Of a DNA stretch of 64,000 nt, positions 16,584 to 25,653 are shown one piece after another. The notes below the pieces were generated by a model, which saw only the letters and a list, made by a program, of their open reading frames with translations, made no database searches and had not been told where the DNA came from. How positions within the stretch are numbered: the first letter of the stretch is position 1; every line of letters begins with the position of its first letter. The stretch lies in the NCBI GenBank assembly GCA_001897435.1, contig MKSV01000007.1:496001-560000 (forward strand), in the 5' to 3' direction. The position numbers and the translations under genes are program-made. Source of the DNA: Acidobacteriales bacterium 59-55 (GTDB lineage Bacteria > Acidobacteriota > Terriglobia > Terriglobales > Acidobacteriaceae).

Positions 16584-16685
16584 CAACCGGGTAATCTCTC
16601 AATGAGTTACCTAAGATTTCTTTACCTTTTGCCGATTCGCCCGTAACTTATCCCCTGTGGGCAGTTCTGGGGAGGGCTGCTACGC

Positions 16686-16728
16686 CGCCCGTTGACCTCT
16701 TTCATTAGAGGTCCGGGCGTTTGCTTTT
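16686..16728 (+). terminator. Intrinsic terminator of thrCB
   Basis: Two-part stem CGCCCG/CGGGCG and GACCTCT/AGAGGTC separated by a TT bulge, loop TTCATT, then TTTGCTTTT. The rest of 16584-16839 shows no gene. Confidence 0.8.
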
Positions 16729-16839
16729 GGGGGTGGCTTTTGTGGGGGCCCTTCGACCGGTCTGAAACTCTCCGTGCCCTTCAGCATCTATTATTGTGAA
16801 GGCTACTTTAGAACGGCAGAACACCCCGGAGGGAAGTAC

Positions 16840-17172
16840 ATGGCAGGACAGTTCATAACGAATATCAACGATGCATCCTTTGAAAAAGAGGTCCTTCAGT
16901 CGGACCAACCCGTACTGGTCGATTTCTGGGCCGCGTGGTGTGGCCCCTGTCGCGCGCTTGGCCCGATCGTCGATGAGGTTGCTAACTCTTATCAGGGCAA
17001 GCTCAAGGTGATGAAGATGGACGTCGACGCCAACACCGCGACGCCCGCGCGTTACGGCATCCGCGGCATTCCCGCGCTGCTGATCTTCAAGGGCGGACAG
17101 GTCGCCGAACAGATCGTGGGTTACGTTCCCAAGGAGACCATCGACAAGTCGGTGCTCAAGGTCCTCGCCTAA
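16840..17172 (+). CDS. trxA: Thioredoxin
   Basis: 110 residues from ATG 16840 with GGAGGGAAG upstream. Active site WCGPC at about residues 30-34, cis-proline in GIPALLIF, GYVPKE near the end: a standard cytoplasmic thioredoxin. It is a general dithiol donor, and could also serve MsrP-independent methionine sulfoxide reductases. Monocistronic, bounded by terminators on both sides. Confidence 0.95.
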   Translation: MAGQFITNINDASFEKEVLQSDQPVLVDFWAAWCGPCRALGPIVDEVANSYQGKLKVMKMDVDANTATPARYGIRGIPALLIFKGGQVAEQIVGYVPKETIDKSVLKVLA

Positions 17173-17195
17173 GTTTGGATTTTGTGTGTGGCCCG

Positions 17196-17230
17196 GCCCG
17201 GAGAGCCTCCTCTCCGGGCTGTTTCTTTTT
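17196..17230 (+). terminator. Intrinsic terminator of trxA
   Basis: Perfect 10-bp stem GCCCGGAGAG/CTCTCCGGGC with loop CCTC, followed by TGTTTCTTTTT. Confidence 0.92.
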
Positions 17231-17296
17231 GCTGCGTTGTCTCAGCTTTGCAGTCAGGTGGCGGCACGGCTGAAGATCCGTGGCGTGAAGGATCGT

Positions 17297-17373
17297 ACCT
17301 CAGGGGCTAAAGCCCCACGGCAAACAAAGCACTTTCGACACGGCTGAAGCCGTGTCCTTAAACAAAACAGAGG
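17297..17373 (+). repeat. Family A repeat
   Basis: acctcaggggctaaagcccc, then gacacggctgaagccgtgtc and ccttaaacaaaac. Part of the 438-bp gap 17173-17610, which contains only the terminator and repeats. Confidence 0.8.
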
Positions 17374-17448
17374 CAACGGCCGCACATCTGAAGCGGCGTT
17401 CTTAAGGTGGTTCCTCCAGAGGTAGCCTTGGCGAGTCGAGCTAAACGC

Positions 17449-17560
17449 GGATTCCCTTCGGGAATGACAACAAAGAAGGTTGCACGAGGATTCCCTTCGG
17501 GAATGACAACAAAGAAGGCTACACGAGGCTTTCCTTCGGGAATGACAAACAAGGAAGGCT
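17449..17560 (+). repeat. Family C repeat, three tandem units of 39 bp
   Basis: Units begin at 17449, 17488 and 17527, each with ggattcccttcgggaatgac (third unit ggctttccttcgggaatgac) and a spacer of the type aacaaagaaggttgcacga. The only tight tandem cluster of this family in the window. Confidence 0.85.
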
Positions 17561-17610
17561 AAAGATTTCAAGGGGCGGACAACGGGCCGTCCTGCCGTAC
17601 ACTTTCCTTA

Positions 17611-19002
17611 ATGCCCGAATGGATGCTCTTCCGCACGATCTTGGTGGCCTTTTTTATTCTGGCCAACAGCTTCTTCGTCGCCGCTGAGTTCGCTCTCGTC
17701 AGCGTCCGCGAGACGCGCATCCAGCAATTAATCGCGCTGGGGAGGCCCGGCGCCCGCACCGCGCTTCAGCTCAAGCACAATATTGACGAGTTTCTTCCGG
17801 CCGTGCAGTTCGGCGTTACGCTGGCCGCGCTCGCACTGGGCTGGATCGGCGAGCCTGCCGTCGCGCAGATGATTCTTCAGTTCGCCCACAGATGGGTCAG
17901 CGTTCTTCCCGCGCATGCGGTCATCTATGCCCACACCATCGCCGTGATTATCGCGTTCGCGCTGATTACCTACCTGGAAGTGCTGCTCGGGGAGTTGGTT
18001 CCCAAATCGCTGGCGTTGCAGCGGGCGGAGCGCATCGCGCTTGCCGTCGCCGGGCCGATGGACGTCTTTATCCGCATCACGCGGCCGGCGGTGAAGCTGA
18101 TGAACCACTCCGCCGCGCTGGTGCTGAAGCTCTTTCGCGCTCCGCTGCATGGCGAAGGAGCCGTACACTCGCCGGAAGAGATCAAGCTCATCGCCACGGC
18201 CACGCGCCGCATGGGGCTGCTGCCTGCCTTTCAGGAGGAGATCATCCATCGCGCCATCGAATTGAACCACGTGATCGTTCGCGAGATCATGACGCCGCGG
18301 GGAAAGATCTTTTCGCTGCCCGCCGACCTCGCCGTGGAACAGGCCAGCGCGCGCATCGTCGAGGAGCAGCACTCGCGCATTCCCATCTATGATCCCGCGG
18401 GAGGGCCGGAGAATATCATCGGCATCGTCTACTCGAAGGACATCTCGCGGCTGATGCACTTTCGCAGCGTGGCGCTGGCGCTGGGAGGCAAGGGCGAGTC
18501 CGGCCTGACGCTGCGCCAGGTGATGCACCGGCTGACGGTGGTGCCTGAGACCAAGCTCGCCGTCGAACTGCTACAGGAGTTTCAGGAGCGGCGGCGGCAG
18601 ATGGCCATCGTCGTCGACGAGTTTGGATCAACCGTCGGGATCGTGACTGCCGAGGATGCGTTGGAGCAGATCGTCGGCGAGTTGGAGGACGAGTTCGACA
18701 TCGCACCGCGCAGCCATCTGCTGAGTTCGACCGGGGCCATGTCTCTGGAGGGAAGCACCAATCTGCGCGATCTAAGCACGCAGCTTCACTGGGAGTTTCC
18801 CCGCGAGGCGGGAGTCGAGACGCTGGCAGGATTCATCCTCGCCCACCTCGGACACATTCCCACGGTGGGCGAGAGTGTAGAGGACAACGGCCGCCGCTAC
18901 ACGGTTGCGGAGATGGCTGGACGCCGCATCAATCGCGTCACTGTTCAGACCCACGCGCCCGCCGACGCGCTTGAATCCGAAGGCGGGGAAGCGACGGCAT
19001 GA
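17611..19002 (+). CDS. CorC/HlyC (CNNM-type) membrane protein with CBS pair
   Basis: 463 residues: DUF21 membrane domain with about four helices (1-190), two CBS domains (about 210-350, containing MTPRGKIFSLP and the VDEFGSTVGIVT loop) and a C-terminal CorC_HlyC domain (about 365-450). The family is linked to Mg2+/Co2+ handling; older 'hemolysin' names are historical. Its stop overlaps the following permease start by 4 bp, although no functional link between the two is evident. Confidence 0.9.
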   Translation: MPEWMLFRTILVAFFILANSFFVAAEFALVSVRETRIQQLIALGRPGARTALQLKHNIDEFLPAVQFGVTLAALALGWIGEPAVAQMILQFAHRWVSVLPAHAVIYAHTIAVIIAFALITYLEVLLGELVPKSLALQRAERIALAVAGPMDVFIRITRPAVKLMNHSAALVLKLFRAPLHGEGAVHSPEEIKLIATATRRMGLLPAFQEEIIHRAIELNHVIVREIMTPRGKIFSLPADLAVEQASARIVEEQHSRIPIYDPAGGPENIIGIVYSKDISRLMHFRSVALALGGKGESGLTLRQVMHRLTVVPETKLAVELLQEFQERRRQMAIVVDEFGSTVGIVTAEDALEQIVGELEDEFDIAPRSHLLSSTGAMSLEGSTNLRDLSTQLHWEFPREAGVETLAGFILAHLGHIPTVGESVEDNGRRYTVAEMAGRRINRVTVQTHAPADALESEGGEATA

Positions 19003-19946
19003 AGCCCGCCCTGTGGAATCCTGTCCGCCGAATTCTGCTCACGCTGCCGGTGATCTGGGTGGTGGTGTCGGTGGTCTTTCTGCTGATTCATCTGGTGCCC
19101 GGCGACCCGATTGTGCAGATGCTGGGCGAGGGTGCGAATGCCGCCGACATCTCGGCGCTGCGGCACGCTTACGGCTTCGACGCGCCGCTGGGCGAGCAGT
19201 ATGTACATTATTGGCGCGGGATTTTTCACGGCGATCTTGGCCAGTCGCTGCGGCTTCACGACTCGGTGACGCACCTTGTGCTGCAACGCTATCCGTACAC
19301 GCTGGCGCTGACGCTGGCCGCCCTCATCATTGGCATAGGATTCTCGGTTCCAGCAGGGATATTCTCGGCGCTGCATCCCAACCGCTGGCAGGATCGCGTG
19401 CTCGGCGTTGTGTCGCTGGCGGGGCTCTCGTTTCCTAACTTTGCCCTTGGGCCTATTTTGATTCTGGTGTTCTCCATTTATTTTGGCTGGCTGCCGGTCT
19501 CGACCGCGGGGACTGGCGGCGTAGGCGAGTTTCTGCTGCATCTGATTCTGCCGGCGATTACGCTGGGCCTGGGGCTGGCGGCGATCCTCACGCGCATGGT
19601 TCGCACGGCGATGCTTGAGGAACTGGGGCAGGACTACATCCGCACGGCGCGCGCGAAGGGACTGGGCGAGAACAGGATTGTCTATCGACACGCGCTGCGC
19701 AATGCGCTGATTCCGGTGCTGACTGTTGTTGGTTTGCAATTCGGTTCGCTGCTGTCGGGGGCTATTGTTACGGAGACGATCTTCAGTTGGCCGGGCATTG
19801 GCCGGCTTACGCTGTCGGCGATCTCGAATCGCGACTATGCGCTGGTGCAGGGGTGCATCCTCGCCGTGGGGCTGACTTACGTCGCTATCAATCTTCTTAC
19901 CGACGTCGCGTATACGATTGCCAATCCGCGCATGCGCAGCCAGTAA
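18999..19946 (+). CDS. DppB/OppB-type peptide ABC transporter permease
   Basis: 315 residues, six predicted membrane helices, N-terminal helix with the family's periplasmic segment HLVPGDPIVQMLG, and the cytoplasmic loop DYIRTARAKGLGENRIVYRHALRNALIPV that contacts the ATPase. Imports di- or oligopeptides or nickel together with a DppC-type partner. The probable partner gene is at 21239-22108 on the opposite strand, and no binding protein or ATPase gene lies nearby, so the operon has been broken up. Starts within the corC stop (ATGA). Confidence 0.9.
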   Translation: MKPALWNPVRRILLTLPVIWVVVSVVFLLIHLVPGDPIVQMLGEGANAADISALRHAYGFDAPLGEQYVHYWRGIFHGDLGQSLRLHDSVTHLVLQRYPYTLALTLAALIIGIGFSVPAGIFSALHPNRWQDRVLGVVSLAGLSFPNFALGPILILVFSIYFGWLPVSTAGTGGVGEFLLHLILPAITLGLGLAAILTRMVRTAMLEELGQDYIRTARAKGLGENRIVYRHALRNALIPVLTVVGLQFGSLLSGAIVTETIFSWPGIGRLTLSAISNRDYALVQGCILAVGLTYVAINLLTDVAYTIANPRMRSQ

Positions 19947-19965
19947 CGATTATGGAAGCAGATCG

Positions 19966-20126
19966 ACGATTCGGGCTTCCAGCAACTAAACAGGCTAGCG
20001 TACCTCAGGGGCTAAAGCCCCATGGTAAACGAAGCACTTATGGCACGGCTGAAGCCGTGCCCTTAACAAAACCGGACTTAATCAAAGGTTTCCTAAGAGA
20101 GCAACTCTACGATTCGGGCTTCCAGC
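19966..20126. repeat. Family A repeat flanked by an 18-bp direct repeat
   Basis: ACGATTCGGGCTTCCAGC occurs at 19966-19983 and 20109-20126. Between them lies a family A element (20001-20090: acctcaggggctaaagcccc, ggcacggctgaagccgtgcc, cttaacaaaaccgg). The right copy is the 3' coding end of the phosphodiesterase gene, so the left copy looks like a duplicated target or recombination product. Confidence 0.85.
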
Positions 20127-20551
20127 TTTTCTTTTGACAAGGTCACGAGAGCTACTGTTACCGGCAGATTGAACCGCCGCGGGCCGGCGCTGCCGGGATT
20201 CAGGAACATCACGCCGTCCCGGGAGTGGACGGAGGGCTTGTGCGAATGACCGCTGACCACCGCCGCAACCTCGGCGACGACGGGATTGATATCCAGATCG
20301 GTGACCGAATGCACCAGGTAAAACAGCCTTCCGCCGAGCTCGACGGCATCGGTTGGCGGAAGGTCGGCGCAGTCTCCCCAGGAATCGACGTTGCCGCGAA
20401 TCGCCGTTACCGGGGCGATCTTTTCGAGCGTGTCGAGAATGCTTGGGTCGCCAACGTCTCCGGCATGAAGAATGTGCTCGACTCCGGCCAGCGCGGTGAG
20501 CGCTTCGGGCCGCAGCAGTCCGTGCGTATCGGAGATGACGCCGATGAGCAT
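20093..20551 (-). CDS. YfcE/MJ0936-family metallophosphodiesterase
   Basis: 152 residues with the calcineurin-like motifs in order: SDTHG (about 7-11), HAGDVGD (about 30), GNVD (about 52), VHSV (about 80) and GHSHKP (about 101). These place two metal ions for hydrolysis of phosphodiesters; physiological substrate unknown. Second gene of a pair, 5 bp after the hypothetical gene upstream. Its last codons overlap the right copy of an 18-bp direct repeat that brackets a family A element. Confidence 0.9.
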   Translation of the reverse strand: MLIGVISDTHGLLRPEALTALAGVEHILHAGDVGDPSILDTLEKIAPVTAIRGNVDSWGDCADLPPTDAVELGGRLFYLVHSVTDLDINPVVAEVAAVVSGHSHKPSVHSRDGVMFLNPGSAGPRRFNLPVTVALVTLSKEKLEARIVELLS

Positions 20552-20556
20552 CGCGA

Positions 20557-21048
20557 TCAGGCCAGCCGCAGGCTTTGGAGCGAGGCATAGTGCCGGCTCT
20601 GTTTGGAGTCGTGGCTGCGGTCGGGATCGATCTTCAACTCCATCACCGTCACCCCGTCGAGCGCCACGGTATAGTCTTCGATCTCTTCGGTCGATCCACC
20701 TGGACTGAAGGTGAATTGCTGGCGTACGACCTCGCGCAGTTCTGCCACTGTACCCGCGTAGATGGCAAATTCCTGCGACCGCTCCGCCTCGCGCTCGATG
20801 AAGTGCAACTGAATGCGGTGGATTGCGAGAGGCTCATCGAAGTGCAGCCGAATGATCTGAGGCCCGGTGGCCGAGGCTCGCCAGCCTGTCGACTCGGTTC
20901 TGTCCAGCGCATGTTCGATGGGAAAGGCCTCGTCTTCGGAGGTGATTTCGACGCGCGCAATCCGCTCGAGATCGCGCCAGAGATCCGGAATGGGAGTTGA
21001 CGCCACGGGCGAAGGTGAAACGATACTCTTACGCATAAACGCTTCCAA
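20557..21048 (-). CDS. Hypothetical protein, F5/8-type-C-like carbohydrate-binding fold possible
   Basis: 163 residues, no signal peptide and no membrane helix. The middle (EHALDRTESTGWRASATGPQ, then IIRLHFDEPLAIHRIQLHFIE) resembles the opening of discoidin/galactose-binding domains, where an exposed loop with 'tgWra' is followed by a beta strand of the type 'qwi.idlg'. No catalytic motif. ATG 21048 or ATG 21036 could start it. It precedes the phosphodiesterase by 5 bp, so they are co-transcribed. Function not recognised. Confidence 0.6.
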   Translation of the reverse strand: MEAFMRKSIVSPSPVASTPIPDLWRDLERIARVEITSEDEAFPIEHALDRTESTGWRASATGPQIIRLHFDEPLAIHRIQLHFIEREAERSQEFAIYAGTVAELREVVRQQFTFSPGGSTEEIEDYTVALDGVTVMELKIDPDRSHDSKQSRHYASLQSLRLA

Positions 21049-21126
21049 GCCTCAGATCTCAGCATATCCGATTATCCGCAGAGTGGGCGAAGTGGCGGCA
21101 TGTGGGATTGTATGCACGGCAAAGAG

Positions 21127-21190
21127 GAAATACAGGGGTCTCTCCACTGCGCCACGCGATGATACCGCGCGGCTCCGGTCGAGATGACGT
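21127..21190 (+). repeat. Family B hairpin repeat
   Basis: Conserved ends around GCCACGCG...CGCGCGGC (one A-C mismatch in the stem), in the gap between the hypothetical gene and the DppC-type permease. A further ggccgagatggcgt fragment follows. Confidence 0.75.
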
Positions 21191-21238
21191 CGTTTGTGGG
21201 TTGGCCGAGATGGCGTGGTTTATGGGGTGGTCGAGGCG

Positions 21239-22108
21239 CTATAGGCCCGTTTCCATCTTCGTCCGCGGATCGAGGTAATCGCGCAGCGCGTCTCCGATGA
21301 AGTTGAAAGACAGTACGCAAAGCATCACCGCCACTGCGGGAAAGAAGACCAGGTGGGGCGAGTCGAAGAGATGCGAGCGCGCGTCGTTGAGCATCGAGCC
21401 CCAGCTTGCCGCCGGGGGCGGAACTCCCAGCCCGAGGAAGCTGAGCGTAGCCTCGGCGAGCACGGCGCCGGCCATGCCGATGGCTCCCTGCACGATCAGC
21501 GGCTGAACGATGTTGGGCAGGATGTGTCGCCAGAGCAGGCGCAGGTCGGAGGCCCCAAGCGCACGCGCTGCCTCCACAAACTCGCGTTCCTTGACCGCCA
21601 TGACCTGTCCGCGCACGAGCCGCGCATAGCCGACCCAGCCGGAGATGGCGAGCGCCAGAATGACGTTGGCGAGTCCCGGCCCCATAAAGGCGACGAATGC
21701 AATTGCCAGCAGAATTCCGGGCAGCGACATGAAGGCGTTGGTCACGTAGATGTTGAGGATGGTGTCGGTGATGCCGCCGTAGAAGCCTGCGAGGCATCCG
21801 GCGACCAGCCCTACTGCCAGCGACAGGCCCACGACGCTGACGGCGACGATCATGGAGATGCGCGCGCCGAAGATGGTGCGCGAGAGAATGTCCCGGCCCA
21901 GCTCGTCGGTGCCGAACCAGTGCGCCGCGCTCGGTCCCATCAGGCGGCTGGCCAGGTTTAACTGTGCGGGATCGTACGGGGCCAGCCACGGCGCGAACAG
22001 TGCGCAGACCAGGAACAGCGCCAGCAGGACAATCCCCAGCGCAGCCAGCGGCTGCTGCTTCGAGCGTTGCAGCAGGCTGGTCTTTGCGGTAATTACGTCA
22101 GCGTCCAT
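21239..22108 (-). CDS. DppC/OppC-type peptide ABC transporter permease
   Basis: 289 residues with the DppC N-terminal segment (PLAALGIVLLALFLVCALFAP), the extracytoplasmic HWFGTDELGRDILSR motif and the ATPase-contact loop EFVEAARALGASDLRLLWRHILPN. It would pair with the DppB-type permease at 18999-19946, but the two genes are on opposite strands with two unrelated genes between them. No dpp ATPase or binding protein is visible here. Confidence 0.9.
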   Translation of the reverse strand: MDADVITAKTSLLQRSKQQPLAALGIVLLALFLVCALFAPWLAPYDPAQLNLASRLMGPSAAHWFGTDELGRDILSRTIFGARISMIVAVSVVGLSLAVGLVAGCLAGFYGGITDTILNIYVTNAFMSLPGILLAIAFVAFMGPGLANVILALAISGWVGYARLVRGQVMAVKEREFVEAARALGASDLRLLWRHILPNIVQPLIVQGAIGMAGAVLAEATLSFLGLGVPPPAASWGSMLNDARSHLFDSPHLVFFPAVAVMLCVLSFNFIGDALRDYLDPRTKMETGL

Positions 22109-22418
22109 TGAATCTCAGCATGAGGCTTGAGGGCATATTGGCGCAAGGGCACAGAGTAATTTGTTGCCTTAAAGCAACAATGCAGCTTTTGACTTCATCG
22201 GCGCAGCGGCAAAGAAATAAATACAGGGGTCTCTCCACTGCGGCCCTGCGGGCCTTCGGTCGAGATGACGTTTATAAAGGTTGCCCGGTCGAGATGACGT
22301 TTTCATGAGGACTGCTCTAGTCGAGTCAGAGTTTTCGGAGCTTCCGGACAGCTTCCCAAAGGTAAAATCGAATCAAAGCACAAAGAAGGCATTCTAATTT
22401 CGGCCATAAAGGAACAGT
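22109..22418. repeat. 310-bp gap with family B repeat
   Basis: No gene seen. 22219-22271 is a family B copy with stem GGCCC-TGC-GGGCC, followed by an extra partial end (ccggtcgagatgacgtt, 22287-22303). The gap divides the divergent permease and glycosyltransferase genes, so promoters for both should be here. Confidence 0.7.
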
Positions 22419-23651
22419 TTGCGAATACTGATCTACGGGCTTAACTATGCTCCGGAGCTGACCGGCATCGGCAAGTATACCGGCGAGATGTCCTCATGGC
22501 TGGCCTCACGAGGGCACGAGGTTCGCGTGGTGACCGCTCCGCCGTACTATCCGGCATGGAGCATCCGCGAGGACTATCGCGGCAGGCTCTACCGCACGGA
22601 GAAGATTGTGGGCGAGCCGATCGTCTATCGCACGCCGCTCTACGTCCCGGCGAAGCCTACCGGCCTCAAACGCATGGCGCACCTCTTCTCATTTATGCTG
22701 GGCAGCCTACCGGTGATGCTTCGCCAGATATTCTGGAAGCCTCAGATCGTCTTTACCGTAGAGCCTACGTTTTTTGGCGCGCCGCTGGCGCTGCTGGTGG
22801 CGCAGGCCGCCGAGTCGGCTTCGTGGCTCCACGTGCAGGACTTCGAGGTGGACGCTGCCTTCGACCTTGGCCTGCTGCCGGCGAAAGGACCGGTGCATGC
22901 GCTCGCGCTTGGACTGGAGGAGTTCTTCACGCAGTCGTTTACGCGCGTCTCCAGCATCTCGCACAAGATGGTCGAACGCGCTCTGGGCAAGGGCGTTCCT
23001 GTAGCTCGCACGATTCTTTTTCCTAACTGGGTGGACGTCGATGCTATCCGGCCTCAACCGCTGGGAGCTTCCAACAGCTTCCGGGAGGAGCTTGGGCTGG
23101 AGGAGAAGATCGTCATTCTCTACTCCGGCAATATGGGCGCGAAACAGGGGCTCGAATTGCTTGCGCCTCTGGCTGAGGCGTTTGAGAACGACGGTCGCGT
23201 TCACTTTCTCTTCTGCGGGGACGGAGCGTTTCGTCCGCAGCTTGAGACGCTGGTAGGCCATCGCCCCAACGTGACGCTGCTGCCGTTGCAGCCTTTTGCG
23301 CGGCTGAACGATCTCTTGAACGCTGCCGATATTCACCTGTTGCCGCAGCGTGCCGGAGCCGCCGATCTGGTGATGCCTTCGAAACTGACCGGGATGCTCT
23401 CAAGCGGGCGGCCCGTGATTGCTACCGCCGATGCGGGCACGCAGGTGGCGCATGTTGTCGAGGGCTGCGGGCTGGTGGTTCCTGCCGAGGACGCGCTGGC
23501 GCTCAATGCTGCGGTGCAGCGGCTTATCGATGATGAATCGCTACGGCGACAGTTGGGTGAAGCGGCCCGGGTCTATGCTGTCGAGCATCTGGGGAAAGAA
23601 CAGGTGCTGGAAGAGTTCGAGCGCAATTTGCGGATGCTTGTTCAAGGGTAG
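22419..23651 (+). CDS. WcaI-type glycosyltransferase (GT4 fold)
   Basis: 410 residues from TTG 22419 with AAAGGA upstream. N-terminal GLNYAPELTGIGKYTGEM is the hallmark of WcaI-family glycosyltransferases; the C-terminal Rossmann half has YSGNMGAKQGLE and a nucleotide-sugar region (LLPQRAGAADLVMPSKLTGM). It transfers a sugar to a lipid-linked exopolysaccharide intermediate at the inner membrane face in known relatives. No other polysaccharide genes adjoin, so the polymer is unknown. Confidence 0.87.
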   Translation: MRILIYGLNYAPELTGIGKYTGEMSSWLASRGHEVRVVTAPPYYPAWSIREDYRGRLYRTEKIVGEPIVYRTPLYVPAKPTGLKRMAHLFSFMLGSLPVMLRQIFWKPQIVFTVEPTFFGAPLALLVAQAAESASWLHVQDFEVDAAFDLGLLPAKGPVHALALGLEEFFTQSFTRVSSISHKMVERALGKGVPVARTILFPNWVDVDAIRPQPLGASNSFREELGLEEKIVILYSGNMGAKQGLELLAPLAEAFENDGRVHFLFCGDGAFRPQLETLVGHRPNVTLLPLQPFARLNDLLNAADIHLLPQRAGAADLVMPSKLTGMLSSGRPVIATADAGTQVAHVVEGCGLVVPAEDALALNAAVQRLIDDESLRRQLGEAARVYAVEHLGKEQVLEEFERNLRMLVQG

Positions 23652-23733
23652 ATTTCTGTTTGAGGGATCTGTCTTCGACCGTGCCCTCAGCGGTTAATGC
23701 CGGAATTAATTGGAAGTTTCCAAAGGCGAAGGC

Positions 23734-23781
23734 GAAATACAGGGGTCTCTCCACTTCGCTTCGCTCCGGTCGAGATGACGT
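23734..23781 (+). repeat. Family B hairpin repeat
   Basis: gaaatacaggggtctctcc ... ggtcgagatgacgtg with a short centre, between the convergent glycosyltransferase and response regulator genes. Confidence 0.75.
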
Positions 23782-23801
23782 GATTTTAGGAGGGAGCGCG
23801 A

Positions 23802-24547
<746 letters not shown>

Positions 24548-24551
<4 letters not shown>

Positions 24552-25474
24552 GGAAGTTCGGGGCCTGTCGCGGGCGCGGCAAGAGGCAGCGTAAAGGTGA
24601 CGGTGGTGCCGAGGCCGGGGCCGGGGCTGGATGCCTTGACGTGGCCGCTGTGCTGGCGGACGATGTTGCGCACGAGGAAGAGGCCGAGGCCGGTGCCCCT
24701 GATCCTGGCCGTCGAGCGGCCGGGCACGCGATAGAAGCGGCGGAAGATGCGCTTGTCCTGATTCTCCGGAAGGCCCATGCCGCGGTCCGCGATGCGCAGC
24801 GTCATCGAGTTGGGGCGCGCGATGGCCAGCGAGCAGCGGACATGCACGCCGTCGGGCGAGTACTTTACCGCGTTGTCGAGCACATTGATGATGGCGGTGC
24901 GCAGGTCTTCGGCGATGCCGAGAACGCGCAGAGGCGCGTCTTCGGGGGCGGCATCGAGGGTGATGCTTTCAGGAGCGAGATGGTATCGCTGTAGCGTGAC
25001 CTGGATGCAGTCGGCGAGCAGAGGCTCGATCTCGACAAGGGTGCGGTTTTGCTGGCGATGGCGCTGACCCAGTTCGCCGGCCTTGAGCACCTGTTCGACG
25101 GTGGCGAGCAGACGGTCCGAGTCGGCGAGCATGATCTTGTAGAACTGCTGTCGCTGCTCTTCTTCGACGGGACGCCGCTGTAGCGTTTCAAGGTAAAGCC
25201 GCGTCGAGGCGATTGGGGTCTTAAGCTCGTGGCTGACGGCGTTCAGGAAGGAGTCCTGCCGCTCGTTGCGTCGGATCTCGCGCACCAGAAAGACGGTGTT
25301 GAGCACAACGCCTGCGATCAGCAGGCTGAAGAGGATGACGCCGACGACCGCCAATGCAACGGCGCGGTCGTTGAGGATGATCCAGCCGAAGCTGAGTCCC
25401 ACCGAGAGGCCGACGAGCAACGCGCCCAGCGTGATGAAGAAGGCGATAGCTCCGCGGCGTCGGTTAATATTCAT
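24548..25474 (-). CDS. Sensor histidine kinase
   Basis: 308 residues: two membrane helices near the N-terminus (about 8-30 and 38-62) with almost no periplasmic loop, then a HisKA domain with SHELKTPI, and an HATPase_c domain with the N box NVLDNAVKYSP and G boxes (DRGMGLP, GTGLGLFLV). The tiny periplasmic part means that it probably senses membrane state or an internal signal. Partner of the response regulator immediately downstream. Confidence 0.93.
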
Positions 25475-25511
25475 GAGCGTTGCTGAAAGTATAGCGGGGC
25501 GAGGCGATGTG

Positions 25512-25554
25512 CCGGAGCGGGAGCTTCTCCTTTTGGAATTGCCGCTCCGGTTTT
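25512..25554. terminator. 9-bp hairpin between DUF3011 and kinase genes
   Basis: CCGGAGCGG (25512-25520) pairs with CCGCTCCGG (25542-25550), followed by TTTT on the plus strand. Both flanking genes are on the minus strand, so its role is unclear. Confidence 0.45.
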
Positions 25555-25650
25555 GAACATTCCCTCAGGGGCTAAAGCCCCATTGCGAACAGAGCGCTTG
25601 CGGCACGGCTAAAGCCGTGCCCTTAACAGAACCGGGTTTAATCAGAGGCT
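25555..25650 (+). repeat. Family A repeat
   Basis: gaacattccctcaggggc, taaagccccattgcg, ggcacggctaaagccgtgcc and aacagaaccgggtttaatc, adjacent to the 3' end of the DUF3011 gene. Confidence 0.85.
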
Positions 25651-25653
25651 CCC

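Noticed and set aside
17449-17560. CRISPR array
   Set aside because: Repeats differ, spacers are similar to each other, and no cas genes are present.
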